64,000 nt of DNA from Chrysomallon squamiferum (lineage: Eukaryota; Mollusca; Gastropoda; Neomphalida; Peltospiridae), in assembly GCA_012295275.1 (NCBI GenBank), contig CM022673.1, positions 29,893,136 to 29,957,135 on the forward strand, read 5' to 3'. Shown piece by piece: positions 18,724 through 31,637 of this stretch. Under the pieces are notes generated by a model. That model was not told the DNA's origin. It searched no databases and saw only the letters and a list, made by a program, of their open reading frames with translations. Both the position numbers and the translations under genes were made by a program. Every line of letters begins with the position of its first letter. Positions within the stretch are counted from its first letter, which is position 1.

Positions 18724-19753
18724 CACACAGAAATAAAAGTATACAAAATGTTTTTTGTTTGTTTGTTTGCATCAGTATAGCAAAAATTTAACTAAATGGA
18801 CATACAATAATAGATTAATAATGATAATATATAACCAAATGTATCTTCATGTCTGCAATTCAAATAATGTAGAAAATGTCTGGTTATTTTTCAAAAGGAA
18901 ATAGGTTGCTTAATATACTTTTATAAACAATAATATTAACTGCAAAATATAAAGGAAGAAAAAAATAATTTAAGAAAAGTTAGGAAAACACCTGAAAGAA
19001 AATTAAGAATGTTGTTTTACACACACCATCTCAGACTGTAACATCTACCTTCTGCCATTAAAATGTTTGTGTTAGAGAAAGACACACCAGAGATTGGAGT
19101 TTACAAAATATTTTTACTGGTCTTAAATAAACAGGAGAGATCTAGAACCAAAAATGTAGGGAAGGTGGAGCTGAGTATTTATTGACAAAAACCATGCCAA
19201 GCCATTCTTCCTTCTGTCTGCCAGACTGTTTTGGAACACAGATATCTGTTTACAGGACAGAAGCTACTGTTGACACTAGTCCATGTGCAATACATTGATT
19301 ACTACACATGCCACAGGTTGCTTCATTTCTGGGTGGGTATAATGGGGTTCCAGATGGTTATGTAAAATAAACAAACTTCTGTAAGAGAATCAAGCATGTG
19401 GAGGTATTTTGTGGCTGTAGGCAGAAGACATAAGGCATAGTGAATAGACAGAGGAGATGGTTGAAAAGAAAGGTAAAGAAGAGAAAAATTAAAATTATAA
19501 ACTTAAAGGATTCTTAAATTCTGGGTATACTGAAGTTGATACATCTTATATATCTTGGAGATTCAGTTTTTCTGCAAAAATCTAATAACATCAGTCTTTT
19601 AGAGAAAAATAGGGTTGAGTGATCCTCTGCAAATATTTTAGATAGGAGCAGCTGTTTAACTATGTTCTAAGAATGGTAAGTTAGCATTCAACAAAAACAT
19701 TTACTTGTTAATGTCAGAAATTATTATATACTCTCACTTCCAAATATACACAT

Positions 19754-19823
<70 letters not shown>

Positions 19824-21561
19824 ATACAATAATAAACATATCAACACATTCAGTTAAGGAGATAGAAGCACAAACATATACAAACTATTTATCTTTCAAA
19901 CACATTCATAACCATCCAGATATATATTACATCTATGTACTTCTTTGAAAAAACATACACTCACATGAACAGACAGTGTAATGATATATAACATCTTGCT
20001 ATAAACAAAATCAACTATTTACATGTGATGGAACCATCTGTCTACTGATGTGAAAAATCATAAGGCAACAAAAGTATTCCAAGAATAATAAATAATATCC
20101 ACGAATATCTAGCTTTGTTTTTGAAAAGATTTCTCTACAAGATTTTAGAAGTAATTTTTTGTTCTTAAGTATGTGAAAGTGGGATGAACAAATACCCTAC
20201 ATGAATTTAGCATATTTTCACTTGAATATTGTTTTAGTTCAAAGAACCATTATTGACTGCTAGTATAGTTTGTGAGGGTATAGTTTCCTTGTTTTCTCTT
20301 TTTTCTGATTTCAAAACAAAAAATATAAGAAAAAATAATTTAAAGATTACATTTATGCAATGATTTATTCTGTTCATGGTACTTCACATATCATTGTATT
20401 TTTTGTTTGTTTTTAACATTATCAGATAAAAGTAGGACTGGCCATGCTTCCTTACTGCAACTGTCATACTTTTATTATTAGCAAAGACTGGTTATTAGTT
20501 ACAGATAAAATAATTTACACAACAGTATGTATATATCACCAAGAACAATTAGACTTTAAGAAATTGCAGTATTACAAGCTGCAGCAACCACAGTCAAAAG
20601 ATTAGGCTATACACAGGAGCAGCAGCAAGGTTTTGTAGAGTGAATAAAGATGTCAAAATGTGACAGGTTTTGGAAGGTTTCTGCTCTTCTGCTGTCAGAG
20701 TAATGTTTAGAAAAATAATCAGGTTACATTTTGATTACAGTAACAGACACATAACCTAAAGTTTTCAAACAGAATTGTCAGTGAGTAGCTATCATGCTGA
20801 CTTTATGTGTTGTACATGCAATTAATGACACTGTCTTAAACTGTACCTGTGAACAGTTTTATTTGTCTCAGTGATCACAGGGTCAGCTGTATAACATCCT
20901 ATTTTATTTCAGTGCTTGTAATTTGGTTTGCTAGCATTATTATTATAGTGCTGCTGCTATTATTACACTTGCTACTGCTGTAAACTGCTGTTACTATTGC
21001 TGTAACTGTTTTACACATGAATTTTAAAATGTGAGGGGCAAAATTCCTTATTTCTAACATTTAAAATAATTAAAAAAAGAAAAGAAAAAACCAGCAAAGT
21101 ACTTGTTTATTAAGAGGGATTTTAAACGACGGAAATGAAAACTATTATGTTCTTTAAAATCTTTCTTTTAAAATTTATTCTTGCGATAATTCTGCCACCT
21201 TTGGTCTGCACATTAATAGAACTCACCGCCCAGTGTCTACACTGCATGACACGTTCTGTATAACAGTGTATTAATATGTTCTAATACTAACATTGTAACC
21301 TTTTGTATGACAACAACCAGTGAACTGGTAAAGACCAGATTTTGACAGTATTACAAAGTTCTAATTATTAAACCTCGTTTTTTTTTCGTTTTTTTTTCTG
21401 GCAATGTATTACAGCTAAAACTTTAAAATGAACTGCAGATAAAGGTCAGATATTGGGGAGGGTTGGTCTTGCTGATTACCAAAATTATTATTATTATTGA
21501 TTTAAGAATAGTAATTAAATAAATAAATAAAATACAACAACAACAAAGAAACAAACAGAGT

Positions 21562-21633
<72 letters not shown>

Positions 21634-24600
21634 AATAAATCTTGCTGAAAATTATTATTATTCTGTATTAAAAAAAAGGTAAACTAAAAAGTCTTAAAAC
21701 AATTTAAACTCAACAGAAATTAGTAGAATTCTGTCTGCAATAATAAAAATTAAGGAGAGTTGCAGAACAGTGAAAATAATAACAGTAATGCAAAGATTTT
21801 AAACTGAAGATGCAACGTGAAAAATAGGTTTTTAATTATATATCACCTAACCTGATAAATAAAAAAAAAAAAAAAAAAATAATATATATATATGTATATG
21901 TATTAAAGTATAAACAGTTTATTAAAGGGCAGATCCATTTCAGAAAAAAAGGTGTAAAGCAAGCCTACCATGGCCACAATTGTGAATATCACTAGAAATT
22001 TTCTGTTGTACACAATGATTGCAAATATCATTGATAAAATTTAGACTAATCTTAAGGTATAACTCTTAAGGTTTTTCCTGTTATTCTAACTTGTAAGTTT
22101 TATCATCATGACCATAATTAAAGAAAATTAATAATAGACATAAACAGCCTACTTATGATCAGTATGTTATTATGATAGCGTTCTTCAATGTTATAATGAC
22201 CCTTGCAATTGCTACCAAGCCCCATCAGGCTCCAAATTTACATTTCTGATTGTATCACAGATTTCCACAAGAAATGCTCATAATTACTAGTGATAAATCA
22301 ACCCAACAAACTAACAAAACAACAATACCTGAAATTCAAGTCGAATATTCTTAGCATCTTTGAAGTTTTTCCTTGCATAAGACTGCACAATGGCATCGAA
22401 GAATTGGTCTGGCCTGAGAAACACAGCTAAATTGTAGGACTCGACATTTTTCTCTAAGTAGGTTAAGAGACTCTTCATTCGCCTGGGAATCCTTTTCAAC
22501 CAGGTTTTCAGACTGCTGCATGATGGGAAACTATTTTTTTGCCAGGCGTCTGGAACCCTGTCTTGACAGATTGCATCCAGCATTTCCTTCAAAGGTGGGT
22601 TGAGGGAAACATCGCCTCTTGAACAACGAAGCAGAAGTTCGAGATCTGAATGCAGCAGGTGAAGCAGACGTCTGAATCCTGTGACTTCGTAGTGGAAGAA
22701 CACATCCATTGGATCAATCTCATCACGACTGGTCATAGGCAAAGTGGGACAGTCTTCAAGGAGGCTCTGAAGCTGTGGGATCAGGTTGTCTGGGAGAGTG
22801 GTGGCTGAGGGTGGGTTGATCACATTCAACAGCAGTTCAGGTGCCCCAGCAACCTGCACCATGTCTTTGCATATGATTCTAAAGAATGAGACATTTTATT
22901 TTCAAAACAATAATAATTTAACTATTTGTGTTATCTTGTAAGCATCAAAATATTTATGTTTAAAATAGATATATTATTAACAAATCAGCATTTACATGTT
23001 AACATATACATAGTTTTAGACTCACACATGTACACACACACACAAAAACAACAAAAAACAACAAATTCATACAATATTGAAATTAAAACAAAATTATCAT
23101 CTCTTAATTTATATTTAATTCTGAACATTGCTAACCGTTTACAATTTATAATAATGTTTATCATTTAAATGAATCATTTGTTGCAATTACATTATACTTT
23201 AAATGATTTTCAAATGTTTCACGCATACACATGAAAATAGTGAATACATTTCTTTCATTTACCTGCTTTTGTCAGCCACTAACTTTATTTCTGCTTGTTG
23301 TGGCAGAGAGAAAACCCGAGCTGATGTGTCTTCGATTGTGTTGAGAACTCTCTGCAAGCCTTTGTGTACTTTGTTAGCTTCCAGTAACTTCTCCAGTAAC
23401 TGAGCAACTCCTTGTGGAGGCTGATCAACACTCTGAAAAAAGTAAAACATTTAACTCTCAAGTAACTGTAAATGTCACATCTCTGGTATAAATAATATTT
23501 AATGTACAATGTGTTTAGGTGTAATGCAGCTGTAATAGAATATCTGGTATCTTGTAAAATATTTATAATACTACAGTAATAACAAAGCAAACTAAACCAA
23601 TACTCACATCCTCAGAAACAGAATAGTGAGCCAGCTGACAGATCAGTGAATGGACGATGCTGGAGTCAATGGTGTCCACACAGTGGTTAGAATAGACTTG
23701 AGCCATGAGGGTGCACAGCTGCTGAAAGTCGGAGTCATTTATTCGACGGAAGAGTTTCTTGTAGATGTCCAGTGACATTGCCAGGTCAGTTAGTGTCCAG
23801 GTGTAGTGAGTGGTGAAGGCGTGCTTGCCGTAGTAGCTTTGATGTAACAGCAGCGAGTGGAAGAGAGCAATCGGCATCACTCGGCTCAGTCGTCTCTGTG
23901 ACTGGAAAAACAAAATTAAAATCATTTTAATACTAAAAGTTCAAATCAAGATAAAAATAATTTTTTTGTTATAGTGAACATTTTATTTAACAGCACACTA
24001 ACTGTGGAAAATATCATTAAGTTTGCATAGTATATCTCTATGTTATTATTAGTTTATAGTTCTAACCTTTGCTAATAATTAATAAAAAGCTTAAGTATAC
24101 TGCCATTTTATCTTTACTTACAAAGAAATGAAATATAAATAAAATTCTAAAAGACTATAAATTATTGTAAAACTGTTCTATTAAATAACTCTAGCATTTT
24201 TTATATAATGTAACTATGAAGTGACATTTCAAAATATGGGAATATCAGATTTCATACATCCTTACAAGTTTCTTACGTTACTGCTATATCATATGGTTAG
24301 CAAAGACTGATGTCATAAAACTAATTGATAAATCTTTAAGAATCATACAAACTGTCTTTATGTTGTTATTAATCTCAGCAAAGATACATTTTATAGAAAT
24401 ATCACTGACCTCTTGGTCACTGTCTTGTGCATTGTTTAAGAGGAATGCCACAGATCTGTATGATTTCTGAAGTGTTCCCTTGAAGTCTGCGGTTGCCTCA
24501 CAGGTTACTCGCAGTCCATGTTGTATTAAAATGCCTGGAAAGGAAATGTAAAGATTTTGTTATTCTAGCTTTGACCTTTGTTAAGACAGAACTGAATCAC

Positions 24601-27600
24601 AAAAAAAAGTGACTAAATCATATACATAACCATAAGTATGTATACGAACACACAGACACAGATTCACTCATTCACAAAACACACAGATATATACATACTT
24701 ACACAAAGACAATACACATGTTGATATGTAAATTTAATAAAGTGATTACTATCTGCAGGTAAGTAGCTATACCTGGAATACTTCGTTCTCCGTTAGAGCG
24801 TGTGGTAATCCACAGTCGAAACATGTCATGCATCTTGACATCCTGGGAACAAATAGACGGGTTAGAACGGCACATTAGACTCAACCCCTCATCAGTCAGG
24901 TTTGACTTTTCTCGCTGTCGCTCTTCTTCCTGCCATTTCTGGTTTATTATATCCTGGAAGTAACAAATAACTGACTGTAGATATCAATCAAAATTAGACA
25001 TACCATTTTCTTCAAAAAGTGTAAGTACAGAGAAGTGGAGAGAGAGAGAGTAAGAGGAACAAAGAAACAGAAGACTGAGAATAGGGATGAAAAAGGAAGA
25101 AAAAAGCAATAAATAATTATACAGATAAGACTGAAATCAGTATAACAATTGATATTAAGTAAAAATAAGCCTGTCATTTTCAAATAAGAGAAAACTAAGA
25201 ATCTTACTTTAATATAAAATATTCAGAGCCTTACAATTATGTAGGTAGTTAATCATCTCACATAAAATCTCCTCCATTAAAACTAGTCAACATCAGTTCA
25301 AGTGTTAAACTGAAAATCCTTACCTTCAGAAGAGAAAAGAATTCGAAGTCTGTATTTTCAGCTAGGTGATAGTTCTTCAGTAGCAGCCAGTGTCCACTCT
25401 GCATGCAATCTGTTATAGCTTGTTTCATCTCCGCAACCTGACTCGCAACACCAAAATTCAAAATCCTGATCTTACCCTCCATACCAATCTCCTTTGCCAG
25501 CCGTTTTACTTCATGAGCAGGATTCACATAGGGATATCCTTGATAAAAATAAAATTAAACTTTGATAATATTTATTCCACTGAGGGCTTTCAGCCATGCA
25601 CCTAAAACTGAAATAATGTTTTTTAAAATAGGTATTAAGATCACATAACAAAGATATTACTTCTATTGGCAGGGTCTGAATTATTAAACTAGTTCTACTG
25701 ATTAGTGCCAGCAGCAGCAATGTATGAAAAACACTGCTAAGAATTGTGCATGTAAATGCGTAATGTTGTGGTAAAATTGGTTTCAAAACATAAAATTAAA
25801 TGCTTACAAGAACAGTTCCATTCTGAGTACATTGATAATCATGGACATCACAATTATCATGAACCAATGCATTCCTGCTGACCCATACAAACACACCCAC
25901 GACCACACCTGCCCACACGCACCCACACAAAACAATGGTAGATCATTGTAACACGTATCTAATTAAAAAAATAATCAATAAGTATCTCCTGATTTTTGCC
26001 TTATGAAAATATTTTGAATAAAAAAACAAAATCCTAAAGATTGTGCTAACCTTCTGTCCCCTCCCACTCCACTTCTTTGGGTGTGGTTGGCAAAATGAAT
26101 GTAGTTGGTGTGAACTGATTTGTGCAGTTGTAGACATCAAAGATGTTGTAGTGAGTGACAGGCTCCTCTATACTTCCCAGCTCAAATTTTGTCATAGCTT
26201 TAGACAGTTCAGCCATCTGAAATAATAACAGCATCAACAACAACATTGAAAACAACAACAGGAAGAAGAAAAACAATAAAAGTGTATAAATAATTCATTT
26301 ATACACCAGTTATCACATTTCTTTTTAATGTTGTTACAAACCAGTTACTAAAAAACAGATAATCACTAAGCTTTATCTTTTAAATTACAATATCTTTAAA
26401 TATAATTTTAGTCAAATTGATGAACATTCACTACTTTGTATATTTGCATTCATTCACAAATCAAAATCTTACGAATTTTAACTCACCCTATGAGGACAAC
26501 AGAATTTCCACAACAAACATTTCTGAAAGAGAGAAAGTTCCTGGAGAGTTGATCCTGGAACTGGGTTCACCAGAGCAATAGGAGCCTAAAACAGAAAAAA
26601 TGAAAAATAAAATAAATAGCATTAAGTTATTAGTGAAACTTTAGCAATTGTTTGTTTTAATAAGAAGATGAAATGTTGGGTGTTGAAGTCAGATATTAAT
26701 GATTTGTCACCACAGCTAACCTATACTTTCCTAAATACTTAGAAGCATACGAAACATAACATTTTTCTTTATTTTTTAAATTAAAAAACCCCCCAAATCA
26801 AAAAAAACAACAAAAAAAAAAAAACAACATGATGGAACAGCAATACATTTTTTAAAAAGTCCTGTAAAAAAAAGACCAGTACTGCATAATTACTGCCTTA
26901 AATTACTAGAATCTTTTCCCTGGTTCCAGTTTGTATATTTCCTCTTAAATATCCCTGAGATTTGAAGGAAAGAAACAAAACATTAACCTTTCTCTTAAAA
27001 TGATTAAATTTGCTGTACAAATTTTACCTCAAAATATTCATTCCACTGAAGACTGTTGTGAATGAGTGAGTTGCAGAGACCATGGAATGGATGATGCAGA
27101 GACTCCAGCACATTGCAGTCAATCCATGCCTGGCAGAAAATGAAATACATGTAAATAACTGAAGAAAACCACAGAGATATCAAGAATACTTTAAACTGGG
27201 TAATAAACTTTTATTATTTGTTTTTAAATTTAAAAAAAGAAGATAATTAAAGTGAAATGAATGTATTAAGCAACATCCCAGCAATGACTGACTATTGATT
27301 CTATTTATTCAGTTATTTATACTCTTTGAAATATTAGACAAATTCACCACACAAGTTATGAGTAACCAATTTATCTGTTCTGTTTCAGATATCTAGTTTT
27401 CATCACTCACTTTATCTGCCATCCAAGCTGGTTTGAGATTCAGCAGACTTTGTTCATCAAGCCCCATCTTTTCAAAACCTGACACAAACAGACTGATTTC
27501 CTTCGATGATGCCTTGTGTGACCACTTCATCAGTTCCAGCGACACCAACAACAACAGCAAGTTGAAGTGCTGTTCAAACATCATCATTGACACATATTTG

Positions 27601-30600
27601 AAGATTGCTGACATTGTTGCATCAGCAAGTTCTTTAGCCCGCACTTGTGGAGCTCCTGAAGAAAATATTAAAAAATATTATCATAGCAATCCATTCTTAT
27701 AGATGTTTATTGAAACTGTCATAAAAGAAAGAAATTGAAAAGGGAAACAAAACAAAGTGAGACATATTCTTCATATTACAGAATTATTTTAAACTTTACA
27801 GATCTTACTTGGGATCTTTCAAATTCCAACCAGTGCCACTCAACTAACAAAAAAGTGCATGTAAAAGACTCCTGCTTCTTTTCAGTAAGACCAGCCCATA
27901 ATTTTCATATTGTAATCACACCAAAAAACATTGACATCTAACAAGCATTAATAATTAAATATGTTCAGATATCAAAAGATAAATTTTAATTCTTTCATTC
28001 ATTCTCTATCTATACATATATTGTCATATATTTACTATGTTCTGCATATAGTAACTACTGTCAAAAAGCTAATAAGCTAAAACCTCACCAAGACTGCCTT
28101 TCCCTCGATCTCTGCTTTTGAGAACTGATATAAAGATGCTAACAAACTTGTAGAATGGCACATAATAAGAGGAATGAAGAACAAACATCTTTTTCAGAAT
28201 GTTGTACAGCATGGTAGACTGGGTCATGATGGGCAGGTAGTGAGCAAACTTTCCCTCTAGATGGTCTCCCATGTATCTCGTCTCTTCCAGAATAATTCGG
28301 TTCTTCTCCACGTTTGACTGACATGCCAACAAAGATTCCAGCATTGTCTGATCTTCCAGAAGTGGGACATCCAAGTTGAGAGTTTTTTCACGAATTGCTT
28401 CCTAAATTAATAATAATAATAATTATACTGCTGATTAATTTATTGTGTGACTGTTTGATAATTTTTCAATTGATTAATTAATTATGATTTTTTAAATATG
28501 AAATTAATTATTTAATAGTGAAAATAATTTCTGCTACAAGATATAAAATCCTTGTTTTTTTGTGTATACTTTAATATGTTTTGAGTGCAAGTATATTTGA
28601 TATCACTTTGATTGAATCCATGTGTGTGTTTTTAATGGGGTGTTTTTTTTTTTAATATCCCAAAATTAAAATCTCCAAATAATTTAATTTATAAAAAGAC
28701 ATTGCAAATAATAATAATAATAAAAAATAACACTACTAATTCCACTATGAACAGGATGATAATAATAAACTAATGTTTAAGACACAAACATGTTCTCTGG
28801 CCAGTCTCTGTCTGTGCAGTATAATGTCATTCTCATTAGATCGTCTCTGACCCTCAAACTCTTTACGTTCAAACTTCATTGTTTCAGAAAGAAGTCTGTT
28901 TATTATAGCTTCATCACTGAGTGCCATATTAATACAACACAAATGATGAACTGGAAAACTGTGAAGACCATCTCCTGATTTAATCAAATCAAATAGAATA
29001 ATCTCAGATAAATAACAATTATGATAATAATGATGACACTAACAAAGTAAAAAAAGTATCAAACTGTAAATGCTGTTATCAAGAGAGATATTTACATGAT
29101 CCATTTTTTTTATCACTTACTTATTTTACTTGCCTGGCAATAATAACTTTAGTAACTGAAGTGTTGCAGTTATAGTAAAAATAGTAAAGTATTGATAGTA
29201 ATAGTCACAGTAACAGTTAAAGTAATAAGATAAAGAATATTAATAACTGTAGCAGCAGCTACATTAATAATAATAATGATGACGGAATAATAATAACACA
29301 ACAAGAACAATGATAATGAGTACAAGGATAATACTAATACTACTACTAATAATAATAATAATAACACAACAAGAACAATGATAATGAGTATGAGGATAAT
29401 AATAATAATGATAATAATAACAAAGTTGAACAGCAAAACCTTTTATAGATTAAATAACATTCCATCTTTATCTCTCAGTAATCTGCATTATACAACAAAC
29501 TAACCTTTGAGAAAGAGAGGCACTGTGGTACTAAGGTACAGACAGAAGTTGGGGTGATTCAAACTAACCTTTGAGAAAGAGAGGCACTGTGGTACTGAGG
29601 TACAGACAGAAGTTGGGGTGATTCAAACTAACCTTTGAGAAAGAGAGGCACTGTGGTACTAAGGTACAGACAGAAGTTGAGGTGATACAAACTAACCTTT
29701 GAGAAAGAGAGGCACTGTGGTACTGAGGTACAGACAGAAGTTAGGGTGATACAAACTAACCTATGAGAAAGAGAGGCACTGTGGTACTGAGGTACAGACA
29801 GAAGTTGGGGTGATTCAAACTAACCTTTGAGAAAGAGAGGCACTGTGGTACTGAGGTACAGACAGAAGTTAGGGTGATACAAACTAACCTTTGAGAAAGA
29901 GAGGCACTGTGGTACTGAGGTACAGACAGAAGTTAGGGTGATACAAACTAACCTTTGAGAAAGAGAGGCACTGTGGTACTGAGGTACAGACAGAAGTTAG
30001 GGTGATACAAACTAACCTTTGAGAAAGAGAGGCACTGTGGTACTGAGGTACAGACAGAAGTTAGGGTGATACAAACTAACCTTTGAGAAAGAGAGAGGCA
30101 CTGTGGTACTGAGGTACAGACACAGAGTTAGGGTGATACAAACTAACCTTTGAGAAAGAGAGGCACTGTGGTACTGAGGTACAGACAGAAGTTAGGGTGA
30201 TACAAACTAACCTTTGAGAAAGAGAGGCACTGTGGTACTGAGGTACAGACAGAAGTTGAGGTGATACAAACTAACCTTTGAGAAAGAGAGGCACTGTGGT
30301 ACTGAGGTACAGACAGAAGTTAGGGTGATACAAACTAACCTTTGAGAAAGAGAGGCACTGTGGTACTAAGGTACAGACAGAAGTTGGGGTGATACAAACT
30401 AACCTTTGAGAAAGAGAGGCACTGTGGTACTAAGGTACAGACAGAAGTTGGGGTGATACAAACTAACCTTTGAGAAAGAGAGGCACTGTGGTACTAAGGT
30501 ACAGACAGAAGTTGAGGTGATACAAACTAACCTTTGAGAAAGAGAGGCACTGTGGTACTAAGGTACAGACAGAAGTTGAGGTGATACAAACTAACCTTTG

Positions 30601-31579
30601 AGAAAGAGAGGCACTGTGGTACTAAGGTACAGACAGAAGTTAGGGTGATACAAACTAACCTTTGAGAAAGAGAGGCACTGTGGTACTGAGGTACAGACAG
30701 AAGTTAGGGTGGTACTTGAAGATCATTCCTCCAACACGGATGGCTTTGTTACCATCTTTGTCAACGTAGAAGTGTTTGAGAAGCAGGCCACGGAACAATG
30801 GGTCGAGGGGTTTCCTCTCTAGGTGAGTGACAAGAACTGTTACACCTAGTTAAAAAACAAGTATATATAGACAAGTAGTTTAAATATTCTTATAAAATGA
30901 ATGAATGCACAAACAATGAATAAATAAATAAATGGACATGAAAAAAAGTAAGAAGAAAACAAAAAAGTAACAGAAAAAAAAGATTTTTAATTAAAAAAAT
31001 TTGAAAAAGAATAGATAAATATGTGATAGTATTTAGAAAAAATATAACAATAACAATAAAATGATAATATATAAAGTAGATAACATATCTAAGTTAAAAT
31101 TACTATAATCAGTTTGACTTATAGGAGATATAAAACAAAACTAAACAAAACAAAAATAAAATAATTACACCTGTGAAATAATAATAAAAAATGATTTCAG
31201 ATTGTTAATTCCTATTTAAAAGTATACATATATATGACAAAACTCTATTTTTATATATATATATTTTATTCTGTGAACTCTAAATTTAAAATGTTATTTG
31301 AACTATTATCATTTTTACCATGGACTACAGCATTAATTAGTCGACTCTTGAGACTTGGGTCATCAGCCTCAATGATCCACAGATTGGTGTCTGGATGTTC
31401 TATAGAGTTATCTGCCTGCAAACTGAAAGTCTCCCAGCTATTGGTTACTGAGGTAACAGGTCGCATATCATCTGTTTCACCAGTTTGATTGGAATAATGA
31501 TCTTGGCTAACAACAACAACAAAAAATAAATAAATAAATAATAAAATAAATAAAATAAATAAATAAATAAAATAAAATA

Positions 31580-31637
<58 letters not shown>

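Larger units (their letters stand above)
8676..22328 (-). other. 13.65-kb last intron of the dynein gene
   Basis: It is AT-rich with many simple repeats listed separately. I found no coding exon on either strand: the open frames in it are short and of biased composition. Less AT-rich patches at 16130-16330 and 19020-19400 may be old transposon pieces, but I cannot identify them. It is about six times longer than the next longest intron in this gene (2.2 kb). Confidence 0.85.

Noticed and set aside
18446-18736. 96-codon + strand frame in the last intron
   Set aside because: It ends in a (CA)n run, has no recognisable domain and no splice partners.
22926-23403. Short + strand frames near the last exons
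   Set aside because: They are antisense to dynein exon 54 and intron DNA; the - strand exons have domain matches and phase support.
29494-30712. CRISPR-like direct repeat array
   Set aside because: The units are contiguous with no unique spacers, and they encode a dynein exon end plus splice donor in a eukaryotic gene.
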